This document shows positions 19,757-28,600 of a stretch of 64,000 nucleotides of DNA, piece after piece. The stretch is from contig CP036526.1 of NCBI GenBank assembly GCA_007741555.1, positions 5,022,001 to 5,086,000 on the forward strand, written 5' to 3'. Positions within the stretch are counted from its first letter, which is position 1, and each line of letters starts with the position of its first letter. Under the pieces are notes generated by a model, which saw nothing but the letters and a program-made list of their open reading frames with translations, made no database searches and had not been told where the DNA came from. A program made the position numbers and the translations under genes. Source of the DNA: Stieleria marina (GTDB lineage Bacteria; Planctomycetota; Planctomycetia; Pirellulales; Pirellulaceae).

Positions 19757-21550
19757 CTAGCGAATGCGAGCGTTTTCGATCTCGTCAAGTGCGAGATACG
19801 CAGCAGAAATACTTTCTCCGGAGAGTTTCCTTCTCCACAATTCAGATGACGGGCTTTTGGGTTTCACAGCACGCCAGTAGAGCCAGAGTGAGACAACCAA
19901 TCCGATGATCCCAATGACTAAAGAGACAATCAGCGACTGCGGATAGAGAACAGCATCAAAACCAATCGCAACCGTCACGGGAATCCACATCAGCCACCAA
20001 ACGATCCCAATGATCACTCCGGATCGCAGATAGCCCGAACGTAGGCTGGCAAGTTTTTCGCGGATCTCGTCGACTGGCTTGGAGTAGTCGATTCGTTTGA
20101 TCCGCGTGCAGACCAGCGCGGCTTGAGAGATTACGATCACGCCATAAACATGCACGATGACACCACAGACAAGCCGATGGGGAATCTGGATGTTGCGAGC
20201 CCAGCACTGTGCGCCCAGGAGAATCAGACTAAGGCCAATAAACAATTGCACCAGCTGGCCGCGGAAAAGTGGCCGTAGAGATCCTTCGACACGATCCATC
20301 AACTGGCGACGCGTCAGCAACAACCGTCCTGCCAACTCCTGTTGTTCGACGGATGGCTCTGTCGCCGGATACTCCGCAGTGATCGCTGACGCGGCAGTGG
20401 ATGAATCGGCGAGCACGTCGGCGCCCAATGTCTTTGCGTAGGCCGGATTTTCAGATGACGCGATCGACTGCACATCCGACTTGATCTGGCTTGCCCGCTG
20501 ATATCGTCGCTGCGGTTCCTTCTCCAAGGTGCGGAGGACAACGTCATCCAGACGGACATCAATTTGCACTTTCGCAGACGGCGCGGCAAAGCGTCCGATG
20601 GGCAGTTCGCCGGTCAGCATTTCGTAAATGACGACTCCCAGCGAATAGATATCGGCACGATGATCGACGTTGTGCATGCCTTCGAGCTGCTCGGGTGCCA
20701 TGTAACGTGGCGTCCCCATGATTTGATGCGTTCCCGTCAACGATTGCTGCGGGCTTTCGCTGTCCAAGATCCGCGATAGTCCGAAGTCGGCGACCTTTAT
20801 CGTGCCGTCGACGGACATCAAAATGTTTTCGGGTTTGATGTCACGATGCACGACCCCTTTGTCATGCGCGTATTGCAGCGCGTCACACAAATGCGGAACG
20901 ATCGCAAGTGCGTGCTGGGGATCCAGCTCACGACTCTTGACGACGTCTCGCAAAGTCGACCCTTCGACGTACTCCATCAGAAAATAATAGGTGTCCGCAA
21001 CATTACCGAATTCGTAAAGCGCGACGATGTTGGGATGATTTAGCTTCGCCAGCGTACGGGCTTCACGTGTGAACCGAAGGGCAAACTTGACGTCATGTCC
21101 GAACTCCTCCGGCAAAATTTTGAGTGCGACGATTCGATCGAGTCCTTCTTGTCGCGCCTTGTACACGGCCCCCATGCCCCCGGCACCGATCAATTCAATG
21201 ATCTGAAGCGATGGCAATAGTTCGCCCAACCGTTCCACGCTGGGCGGTACAAACGCTCCGGTCGGTTTGCCGCCTTCATCGTAGGCGTCGTGGACAGCTT
21301 CGGCATCATCGGGAAATCGCTCCAGGTATTCCCGCTTCGTCGGCGTTTCGCCCCGACGTTGCCGATAGTCGACGTCCAAGACAATCAGCTCCGCCAGCAG
21401 CGCAACACGTTCCGTTGCATTGGCGTTTTCATCCAACGAGGATTCGATGGACGGTGCTTCGTTGGACTGCCATTTTTGCTCAAATTCGGTGCACAGATCA
21501 TCGATCCGTTCCAGAGCTTCGATCGATAGTTTCTTTTGGCGAATGCTCAT
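19757..21550 (-). CDS. Membrane Ser/Thr protein kinase
   Basis: Encodes 597 residues from MSIRQKKLSIEAL (21550). The N-terminal ~120 residues (LCTEFEQKWQSN, RVALLAELIVLDVDYRQRRG) are the usual planctomycete kinase leader. The Hanks-type domain contains the P-loop GAGGMGAVYKARQEG, VALKIL, the catalytic loop VVHRDIKPENILM, VADFGLSR and the RYMAPEQLEG segment, so it should be active. The last ~150 residues hold four hydrophobic segments anchoring it in the membrane, with no PASTA repeats. Its start lies 53 bp inside the sigma-factor gene, which indicates coupled translation. Family knowledge: such kinases are often encoded beside an ECF sigma factor and may phosphorylate it or work in the same signal pathway. 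Confidence 0.95.
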   Translation of the reverse strand: MSIRQKKLSIEALERIDDLCTEFEQKWQSNEAPSIESSLDENANATERVALLAELIVLDVDYRQRRGETPTKREYLERFPDDAEAVHDAYDEGGKPTGAFVPPSVERLGELLPSLQIIELIGAGGMGAVYKARQEGLDRIVALKILPEEFGHDVKFALRFTREARTLAKLNHPNIVALYEFGNVADTYYFLMEYVEGSTLRDVVKSRELDPQHALAIVPHLCDALQYAHDKGVVHRDIKPENILMSVDGTIKVADFGLSRILDSESPQQSLTGTHQIMGTPRYMAPEQLEGMHNVDHRADIYSLGVVIYEMLTGELPIGRFAAPSAKVQIDVRLDDVVLRTLEKEPQRRYQRASQIKSDVQSIASSENPAYAKTLGADVLADSSTAASAITAEYPATEPSVEQQELAGRLLLTRRQLMDRVEGSLRPLFRGQLVQLFIGLSLILLGAQCWARNIQIPHRLVCGVIVHVYGVIVISQAALVCTRIKRIDYSKPVDEIREKLASLRSGYLRSGVIIGIVWWLMWIPVTVAIGFDAVLYPQSLIVSLVIGIIGLVVSLWLYWRAVKPKSPSSELWRRKLSGESISAAYLALDEIENARIR

Positions 21551-22148
21551 CGTTTTCAAACAATTCCTGCTGACATTTTTCACGAATCAGGTGCAAACGA
21601 CGTTCAATCGTCCGCTCTGAGCAGCCAAAACGCTCGGAAAGTTCCGCATTTGAATACCCTTCTAACTTAGCACCCGCTAATTCTGCGAGCTGCCCGACAC
21701 CCAAATGCGAAAAAACGGCTTCAATGGACTCCTGCATCATTAAAACCATCTCGGGTGACGGTTCGTCGCCGATCGCTTCGATGACGTTGTGATCGCCGAC
21801 CGCTTGGTTCAAAGAGTGAACCTGAACATTCCCACCGCGCCGCTGCCGCTTATCGTGCCGTCGCTTGTCGACGACTTTGCGGGCTGACATCCGTAGCAAC
21901 AATCGCCACAAATCGTCTCGATCGGACAAGTCCGGGAACCGCCCATTCTCCGCTGCGTTGTAAAAGCTGTCGAAAACGCTCAGCACGATATCTTCTTCGT
22001 CCGAAATGGCCCGATTCTGACCATACAACCGAGCTCGAACAGACCGCACCAGGCGATCGAAGTAGTGCTGCCAGATGCGATTCGCAGCCGCCGAATCACC
22101 GCCCTTGACCAAATCGATCCAGTGGCTGACGTTCGTGTTCTTGGACAT
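21498..22148 (-). CDS. ECF-like RNA polymerase sigma factor, kinase-linked
   Basis: Encodes 216 residues. Region 2 is recognisable in RIWQHYFDRLVRSVRARLYG and DEEDIVLSVFDSFYNAAENG, followed by KVVDKRRHDKRQRRGG. Region 4 is LSERFGCSERTIERRLHLIR, a helix-turn-helix that reads the -35 element. Sequence type matches the planctomycete ECF factors encoded next to Ser/Thr kinases; its last 53 bp overlap the kinase start, so the pair is one signalling unit. No anti-sigma gene is adjacent. The promoter target is unknown. Confidence 0.93.
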   Translation of the reverse strand: MSKNTNVSHWIDLVKGGDSAAANRIWQHYFDRLVRSVRARLYGQNRAISDEEDIVLSVFDSFYNAAENGRFPDLSDRDDLWRLLLRMSARKVVDKRRHDKRQRRGGNVQVHSLNQAVGDHNVIEAIGDEPSPEMVLMMQESIEAVFSHLGVGQLAELAGAKLEGYSNAELSERFGCSERTIERRLHLIREKCQQELFENDEHSPKETIDRSSGTDR

Positions 22149-22391
22149 ACGGAGAGATCAAATGATACAAAATGGACGGACTTCAGAGCTCAAGCCCTCA
22201 AATCGTACCACTTCTTCCAAGCACACCGGACTCCGATCGCGGGAAACGTTGAGATCCGTCTTGGCTTCGTCAACAAAGGAAACTTTAGCCAGGCTAGTAG
22301 GGACGCCAAGGTTCTGTGACGTGTCCTGTGCACTTACCATCCATTGTCACGAAGCACGTCGATGTGATCAGCGCACAAGCCCGTCGCTGGA

Positions 22392-23189
22392 TTACGACGT
22401 GATCAGCAATTTGCGGGCGAATCCTCCGTCGGTCGTCGCGGCTTCTTCACACAAAAGACGGATGATTCCGTGCTGGGCTGCGTTGGCCTGCAACGACCAA
22501 AACGCGGCTCCTTTGGTGGCGACGTGCAGCTGCCGCTGTTCGTCCATCGCCTGCAAGACCTTGGTACAGCACTGATTTTGATCCTTGACTCCCAGCCACA
22601 AAAACAAATCCGTGTCACCAGGCGTCATCACTTCCCAGCCCAATTCGTCCGACAGTTTGCCGATCCCGATGCCGACGTGCTGCAACTCCGCTTGCTCTGA
22701 TTCGCTAAAACGCAAATCCGCCGAATCGTCGGCCAACTTTTGCTTCAAAAACTGTCGCGTTTCATCGTCACGATCAAGCACCGAAACGACCAGTTTGATC
22801 GCGTCGGTTTTTCCAGTCACCAGAAATTCGGCCCAACACAAATCCATTTCGCCAGGCGACTGAATGGATTCCGGCAGATAACTTGCACCGCGAATTTCTT
22901 CGGGCGGATTCAGTACCAAATCAATTGCTTGACGCTCCGCGCCGACCGCGTCGCTCTGATGAGTTTGCAACAGGTCACGAGCCGCGGGATAGACTTCGGC
23001 AATGCGTACAAACATCAGCATGATCGCCGGGTTCTGAGCGGTCAGAGCATGGCGGACGGCGTACCGCAGCGCGATCAACACCGATTCGGCATCGAACCGC
23101 CGATAGATCCCCGATGTGACTTCGGCAAACTGCCTGGCATCGGGATCCGTTTCAGGGCAAGAACTGTCTGAAGCTTGGTTTTCCGTCAT
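22392..23189 (-). CDS. Conserved protein of unknown function
   Basis: Encodes 265 residues with no signal peptide or membrane segment. It is mostly helical: RRFDAESVLIALRYAVRHAL, MLMFVRIAEVYPAARDLLQ, GEMDLCWAEFLVTGKTDAI. A C-terminal region (WEVMTPGDTDLFLWLGVKDQ) is mixed. I do not recognise a family. It is a plausible cytoplasmic protein, upstream of the sigma-kinase pair on the same strand but separated by about 240 bp, so it may have its own promoter. The gene call rests on length and composition. Confidence 0.7.
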   Translation of the reverse strand: MTENQASDSSCPETDPDARQFAEVTSGIYRRFDAESVLIALRYAVRHALTAQNPAIMLMFVRIAEVYPAARDLLQTHQSDAVGAERQAIDLVLNPPEEIRGASYLPESIQSPGEMDLCWAEFLVTGKTDAIKLVVSVLDRDDETRQFLKQKLADDSADLRFSESEQAELQHVGIGIGKLSDELGWEVMTPGDTDLFLWLGVKDQNQCCTKVLQAMDEQRQLHVATKGAAFWSLQANAAQHGIIRLLCEEAATTDGGFARKLLITS

Positions 23190-23504
23190 ATCATTTTACA
23201 TGCTGTTTTCGGCGTTCAGCGTGAACACTTCAAGCGACGATGAGTGATTCGGCTTGTTCGCGCGGTTGATTGTGTGGCGGTCGATCTTAATGTTCACAAC
23301 GTTTTCGTTGCAGCCTGGGCAAAATCGAACACGGCCGAAAGAAAGCACCGCCCGAACGAAAGCACCGCCCGAACGAAAGCACCGCCCGAAAGAAAGCACC
23401 GGCCGAGGCTCAGCAAGCCACGTGGGCTTCGATTAGAATCCTCGCAGATAGACAAATTCCCCTCTGCCAAGCCGCCTCCCTACCATTCGTTCACGGATTC
23501 AACG
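23190..23504. other. Divergent intergenic region with 17-bp tandem repeats
   Basis: 315 bases between divergent genes, presumably holding both promoters. The middle is occupied by the 17-bp tandem array described separately at 23336-23403. No other structure was recognised; the sulfatase frame is open back to 23244 but the array would then be coding, which I consider unlikely. Confidence 0.6.
23336..23403. repeat. 17-bp tandem repeat, 4 copies
   Basis: Units at 23336-23352, 23353-23369, 23370-23386 and 23387-23403, consensus CGAA(A/C)GAAAGCACCGCC, with one or two differences per copy. There are no spacers, so it is not CRISPR. Because 17 is not a multiple of three it is unlikely to be coding. 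It starts about 170 bp before the sulfatase ATG. Confidence 0.95.
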
Positions 23505-25466
23505 ATGAAACAGTTTCTGCGTCCTGCGCAACTGACGCCTGTGACCTTCGCGTCAGTGCTTCTTTGGTCCGTCCTGATTGTTTCGCAAATTGGGTCCGCG
23601 TCGACTTGCTGTGCTGCGGATAAACCAAATTTCATTGTATTCCTGGCAGACGATCTCGGGTGGGGAGATTTAGGCTGCTACGGACACCCAAAGATCAAGA
23701 CGCCGAATTTGGATAAGTTCGCGTCCGAAGGCGTTCGCTTCACCCAGGCCTACGCTGCTTGTGGTGTGTGCTCGCCGAGCAGATCGTCTGTCTTGACGGG
23801 ACGCACTCCTTATCGAAATGGAGTTTGGCGTTGGCTACCGGTTGGCAACGAAGCTCATCTGCGCGCAAGCGAAATTACGATTCCCGAATCACTGCGGCCG
23901 CTAGGCTATCAGACGATGCACAGCGGCAAGTGGCATCTCAACGGGTACTTCAATCGCCCCGAACAGCCGCAGCCAAACGACCACGGATACGACTGGTGGT
24001 TTGCGACTCAAAACAATGCGTCGCCCTCGCACAAGGATCCGATCAACTTCGTTCGCAACGGCAAAGAAGTCGGTCCGCTGACTGGTTTTTCCGCTCCGTT
24101 GGTTTCACAGGAAGCGTCGGCTTGGTTAAAAAAGGAACGCGACCCGAGTCAACCCTTTTTCATCACCGTTTGGACTCACGAGCCACATTTGCCGATCGAA
24201 AGCGATCCGGAATTTCAGCAGCTTTACAAAGAGATCGAAAACCCCGGCGTGCGCCAGCATCACGGTAACATCACTCAGTTGGATCACGCATTTGGCAACT
24301 TGATGACGACCGTTGACGAACTGGGACTGCGAGACAATACGTTCGTGATTTTCACCAGCGACAATGGCCCCGAAGGCTCTGGCAAAGGCAACCTCAAGAA
24401 CCCACAGTCACAGCAGAATCGTACGTGGGGATCCACCGGAGGGTTGCGAGGTCGGAAACGCGACAGCCACGAAGGCGGAATTCGCGTCCCTGGAATCGTC
24501 CGCTGGCCTGGCAGAATCAAGCCGGGCACTCAGAGCGATGTACCGATCATCGGGTCGGACATTTTTACAACTGTCCTGGAGATTGCCGGCGCGCCGTTGC
24601 CGACGGATCGCACCATTGATGGTGTTAACTTGATACCAGCGTGCGAACGCATCGATCTAGAACGCCCTGTGCCACTTTTTTGGCGGACTCACATCGCTCC
24701 ACCGGCCAGTCATGCGGCGATGAGGATTGGCGATTGGAAAATCATTGCCGATCAGCAGCTAACGAAATTTCAGCTGTACCAGATCGCCAAGGATCCGACA
24801 GAAGAGAATGATTTGGCCAGCAAGATGCCTGAAAAATTAGCCGAAATGAAAATTCGATTCATGGAAGTCTGGAAAGGCGTCGAAGCGGAAGGCCCCAGAG
24901 AATGGTGGGCCAATCAGCCGCAGGGCGGCAAGCGAAAGAAAGGGCCGAAACTGCCCGACGGCACCGATGACACGGGCGAGTTTGACGTGGTCAAGGGAGC
25001 AACCGTTTCGGTAAGCGACTTGGGCTATTTGCTGGAAGCGGGAGCTGGCGAGGGCTTTGCGTTGCAGAAGCTAGACGTTCCCATTCAAGAATCCGCCACG
25101 TTCAAGATCCAGTACCGAACAGCCGTCAGTAGCGTGACGCGAAACGCCTGTTTTTGCTTCGGATCGACTGCGCAGAATGATCGCCTTTACAAAGCAGGGA
25201 CGTTGATCGGAATGGGCCGACACGGAGCGTTTGACGGCAGTTGGGCAAACGTCGGGATCGGCGCTGGCAAGAAAAGCGATTTTGATCCCAACGCTTTGTT
25301 TACCGCGACAGTGACAATCGATCTTGATCACGGCAAACTAGTCCTGAACGTCGACGGACAACGAATCGAACACCAACTGCCCGGGAATTTGGAAAGCGTC
25401 GACTACGTCGGCATCTATGCCAAAAACACGAAGTCAGAGTTTTCCAAGATCACGCGAGTCGAATGA
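23505..25466 (+). CDS. Secreted sulfatase with C-terminal beta-sandwich
   Basis: Encodes 653 residues from the ATG at 23505, chosen because it gives a signal peptide (MKQFLRPAQL ... SASTCCAA) directly before KPNFIVFLADDLGWGDLGCYG; upstream in-frame codons would run through the tandem repeat. The active site CSPSRSSVLTGR has Cys89 as the canonical formylglycine residue, and FTSDNGPEGSG is the later metal motif. Residues about 480-653 form an extra domain of predominantly beta character (GATVSVSDLGYLLEAGAGEG, YRTAVSSVTRNACFCFGST) that may bind carbohydrate. No nearby gene shows its substrate. Confidence 0.93.
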   Translation: MKQFLRPAQLTPVTFASVLLWSVLIVSQIGSASTCCAADKPNFIVFLADDLGWGDLGCYGHPKIKTPNLDKFASEGVRFTQAYAACGVCSPSRSSVLTGRTPYRNGVWRWLPVGNEAHLRASEITIPESLRPLGYQTMHSGKWHLNGYFNRPEQPQPNDHGYDWWFATQNNASPSHKDPINFVRNGKEVGPLTGFSAPLVSQEASAWLKKERDPSQPFFITVWTHEPHLPIESDPEFQQLYKEIENPGVRQHHGNITQLDHAFGNLMTTVDELGLRDNTFVIFTSDNGPEGSGKGNLKNPQSQQNRTWGSTGGLRGRKRDSHEGGIRVPGIVRWPGRIKPGTQSDVPIIGSDIFTTVLEIAGAPLPTDRTIDGVNLIPACERIDLERPVPLFWRTHIAPPASHAAMRIGDWKIIADQQLTKFQLYQIAKDPTEENDLASKMPEKLAEMKIRFMEVWKGVEAEGPREWWANQPQGGKRKKGPKLPDGTDDTGEFDVVKGATVSVSDLGYLLEAGAGEGFALQKLDVPIQESATFKIQYRTAVSSVTRNACFCFGSTAQNDRLYKAGTLIGMGRHGAFDGSWANVGIGAGKKSDFDPNALFTATVTIDLDHGKLVLNVDGQRIEHQLPGNLESVDYVGIYAKNTKSEFSKITRVE

Positions 25467-25790
25467 TCCCCCCGAACGATCGAACTGTCCATCGCGAAAG
25501 CGTGGATTCAATCCTGCGTGGTCGTTTGGATGACGGTCGTTCTGGCGCGGGATTGGACAATCAAGAACCGAGAACCGGATCTAAACGGTTTGCATTTCTT
25601 TCGCGGCGTTCACTTGCTGCATCGATTGGCGAATCATCCCATTGGTGTAGAATGACTGCACGTCGGCAACGATCTAACGTGTCGGCACACATGGAATCTG
25701 CAACCAGTGAACGGTCGCGACAGAAAGTCGATTTCGCTCGGTTGTAGTTCGTCTGTAACAGCTTCGCACTCTTTTCAACGGCGTCAAGCA
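25467..25790 (+). other. Intergenic region upstream of carbonic anhydrase
   Basis: 324 bases between the sulfatase stop and the carbonic anhydrase start. A 94-codon frame overlapping the sulfatase stop (25463-25747) has the Arg/Ser-rich composition of chance frames here and is not called. No hairpin or repeat was recognised; a promoter for the carbonic anhydrase is expected but not identifiable by eye. Confidence 0.5.
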
Positions 25791-26435
25791 ATGCGTTTAC
25801 TACCCGATCTAATCGAAAACAATCGCAAGTGGGCAGAAGGGGTCGAAGAAGTCGATCCTGAGTTCTTCAAGAAACTGGCCGAGGGTCAGGCGCCCGAGTT
25901 TCTGTGGATTGGATGCGCAGATAGTCGTGTTCCAGCGAATCAAATCATCGGGCTCATGCCGGGCGAAGTATTCGTGCACCGAAACATTGCCAACGTCGTC
26001 ATCCACAGCGATTTCAATTGCCAAAGTGTGATTGAATATGCCGTGCGAGTCCTGAAGGTCAAACACATCATCGTCTGCGGGCACTACGGTTGTGGCGGCG
26101 TAAAAGCGGCCAGCCAGAATCACCACGTGGGTCTGATCGACAATTGGTTGCGTCACATCCGTGATGTGCGACAGAAACACGAAGCCGTCCTCCGAGTGAT
26201 CGGCGACGACGCGAGTCGACTGGACCGGCTTTGCGAATTGAATGTCGTCGAACAAGCTCACAACGTTTGTCATTCGACGGTCGTGCAGGAAGCCTGGAGC
26301 AATGGACAGTCGCTAGCGGTTCACGGCTGGATTTACAGCGTCAGCGATGGGCTGCTGCGAGACTTGAACGTCACGATCAGCCAACCCACGGAAATCACCG
26401 ATGCGTATCGCGTTGCGCTCGATCGCAATGTCTAG
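25791..26435 (+). CDS. Beta-class carbonic anhydrase
   Basis: Encodes 214 residues from ATG at 25791; an upstream in-frame codon at 25707 would add a non-conserved 28-residue extension. The zinc and catalytic residues of the beta class are all present: Cys42, Asp44 and Arg46 in GCADSRVPANQI, His98 and Cys101 in VCGHYGCGGVKAA. The HRNIANVV segment is also typical. The enzyme interconverts CO2 and bicarbonate in the cytoplasm. There is no signal peptide, and no bicarbonate transporter beside it, so its physiological task is general (bicarbonate supply, pH). Confidence 0.96.
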   Translation: MRLLPDLIENNRKWAEGVEEVDPEFFKKLAEGQAPEFLWIGCADSRVPANQIIGLMPGEVFVHRNIANVVIHSDFNCQSVIEYAVRVLKVKHIIVCGHYGCGGVKAASQNHHVGLIDNWLRHIRDVRQKHEAVLRVIGDDASRLDRLCELNVVEQAHNVCHSTVVQEAWSNGQSLAVHGWIYSVSDGLLRDLNVTISQPTEITDAYRVALDRNV

Positions 26436-26525
26436 CGGATGTTGACGAACGCGATCGCGACTTGCGACGCATTCATCGAGCGAACCGCGGTGCATCGGCT
26501 GCTTCATTGGCGGTGCATCCGCAAG

Positions 26526-28352
26526 CTATTTTGTGATGCTAGTGCGATGCAACGAGAGATCCAGCCAAAGGCCCCAGTCAGCACCGGGGCCGTCGGAGGT
26601 GGGGTTGGTCTGCAATTTTAGCTGCGCAATGTCGTCGACCGTGATTTGAAAAGTCTCAGTCTGCCCCGCCGAAATGACCTTGGATCTCCAAAGCGATTTT
26701 TCATCACCAACGATCTCGAATTGAACCGTTCCATTGTGCCCTGCTGCGAGCCCGACGGTCCCTTTCAAAGTTTTCCATTGGTTGCCTAGGTCGTAAAGGT
26801 GCGTGGATGGTGCATGAGCATAAATGCCGGTTGCGAAAATTTCGCCGGCCGATTCCAAGAGCAGCGATGCATCAGGAACTCGGTTGTAGGCGGGCCGCCC
26901 CCACCCAACGCTAGCGGATTTTGGCGCAAATTGAGTCAGAAACGCGGTGTCCGATTCACCATCGAACTCCGAGGGTGCCAGCGTAGGCAAATTGGTTTCG
27001 ATCAGATTCTTTGCAATCACTGCAGCTTTGCCCGGGCCCAGGTCGGCTGCCAGTTTCCTTGCCAGGACAACCTTGCCGCCTGACAACGCTTCAACTAGTG
27101 GCTGCAACGAAGCACGTATCGCGAATGTGGAAACATCAGGCGTGCCATCGTCAGCGACATCATACGCGTAGCGAAATCGGGTTCGCGACATTTGCTGCGC
27201 GGCTGACCCATTGGCGTGCAACGGAAACAGTCGCAATTCGCCTGCTTTTCCTGCGACCAACGCGTCGGAACTGAGACGAAAGCGACCGTCGGCGTCGGGC
27301 ACCGCGGTCGCGGTCGTCGCGTCATAGTCACTGCCGCCGACGGGATCAAAGTAGGCGACGACGGCGTAAATCGGTGGGCTGCCTTGAACCGTCCCGGAAA
27401 TCTGAATCGCTTTGCCGGCAGTGACGATTGACAGATCGCTGATCGTCGCCTTGGCGGCATCACGCATTCCTTTCACCGAACCAGAGAATTGTGGGTGCGA
27501 TGCCAGTCGCAATGCGTGCGCGAGTGTCAGAAAACTCCCGCGACCTTCGCCGCGAAGTTCGTCCCCGTAAGTTCGGTTGCCCGATCCCATGAGAGCGGTA
27601 CCGCGTATCTGTTCGTCGGGTCGCTGTCGGCAATGTGGCAGCCCCAGAGCGTGACCAAGTTCGTGAGTCACGCCACCAATAAAGATCGAATTGTGTTTTC
27701 CAAGAGAGATTCTGCCGTATTGCTGATCGCGAATGATTGGCTCCGTCCGCTTTAGGTTTTCAGAATCCAATTCAGGCGAATCAAGCTGCCATGCCGTCCC
27801 GCTCCGAAAGGAACCACTGGCGTAGTACGGCGATTGATGAGCAAACTGCAATTTCTCTGGATCCCAAGTCGCCAAATTGCACATGATCACGATGGTTTCG
27901 TTTTTGGCATCGATACCAGCCTGCTGCAAAACGGGCAGACATTCACGGCGGATTTCGTTGCCCGACGGCATTCCATAGTGTTCCGTCGCGTGCGCCCCAC
28001 GAACACGATGAATCACCAACTGATTGGCTTCGTCCAACTGCAAGCCAATCGTGTGTTCGGCAAATCCAAAGCGTTTCATTTCACGTCGATAAAAACTCTG
28101 AATGTGCTTCATGATCCGCGTCAGCCGAGCTTGATCGTCTTTGGGAAATTCACGATCCGATGGCGTCCAGCAAACCATATGCAGGTACCGTTTTTCTAGC
28201 TCCGGTTGTTCGCCTTGATATTGCTCCAGCAACGATCGGGCAACTGCTGCTTTTTGCAACTCGACATCCGCTTCGTCCGCAGAAGCCGGATGCGATGCAG
28301 CGACAAGTAGCGAAAGGCAAAGCAGATTCGAGAACAGGACAAACTTTTTCAT
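26526..28352 (-). CDS. Secreted zinc metallopeptidase with NPCBM-like domain
   Basis: Encodes 608 residues from MKKFVLFSN (28352); the frame is open for 60 more codons upstream but those are not signal-like. A signal peptide ends around residue 24 (ASHPASA). The zinc site HELGHALGLPH (HExxHxxGxxH, His230, Glu231, His234, His240) identifies a metzincin-type peptidase, consistent with the preceding GGVT and following CRQRP. A middle beta-rich region is followed at about residue 480-608 by a domain resembling NPCBM (IFATGIYAHAPSTHLYDLG, WGLWLDLSLH), which binds carbohydrate in other secreted enzymes. The expected role is cleavage of extracellular or surface proteins or glycoproteins; target unknown. 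Confidence 0.85.
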   Translation of the reverse strand: MKKFVLFSNLLCLSLLVAASHPASADEADVELQKAAVARSLLEQYQGEQPELEKRYLHMVCWTPSDREFPKDDQARLTRIMKHIQSFYRREMKRFGFAEHTIGLQLDEANQLVIHRVRGAHATEHYGMPSGNEIRRECLPVLQQAGIDAKNETIVIMCNLATWDPEKLQFAHQSPYYASGSFRSGTAWQLDSPELDSENLKRTEPIIRDQQYGRISLGKHNSIFIGGVTHELGHALGLPHCRQRPDEQIRGTALMGSGNRTYGDELRGEGRGSFLTLAHALRLASHPQFSGSVKGMRDAAKATISDLSIVTAGKAIQISGTVQGSPPIYAVVAYFDPVGGSDYDATTATAVPDADGRFRLSSDALVAGKAGELRLFPLHANGSAAQQMSRTRFRYAYDVADDGTPDVSTFAIRASLQPLVEALSGGKVVLARKLAADLGPGKAAVIAKNLIETNLPTLAPSEFDGESDTAFLTQFAPKSASVGWGRPAYNRVPDASLLLESAGEIFATGIYAHAPSTHLYDLGNQWKTLKGTVGLAAGHNGTVQFEIVGDEKSLWRSKVISAGQTETFQITVDDIAQLKLQTNPTSDGPGADWGLWLDLSLHRTSITK

Positions 28353-28600
28353 AGGAAATTTCGTGGACAAAGTCGGCGACAAAGTGGCGGGCCGAGGAGA
28401 ACGCGGAAAACTGACCGACCGGGCGATTGTACTGGAGTGAACCCGCGCCGTAGACGCAGCGATCCATTTTCGACACCGCAGCTGGTTTTGCGTCACCGAA
28501 CGAAGCTGGTAGATTGAGCACGGCAAATGCAAACCTCGGTGATTTAGGGTCGGTGAGTCAGCGACCGGTCAAACAGAAATTTCAGGAATCCAACAAGTCA

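Noticed and set aside
23336-23403. CRISPR array
   Set aside because: Units are contiguous with no spacers and only 17 bp; no cas genes in the window.
25463-25747. 94-codon frame overlapping the sulfatase stop by 4 bp
   Set aside because: Arg/Ser-rich composition and no domain; the ATGA overlap alone is not enough.
28514-28600. Longer TPR protein from a TTG start
   Set aside because: The 29 extra codons lie in the divergent promoter region and do not look protein-like; GTG at 28601 is preferred.
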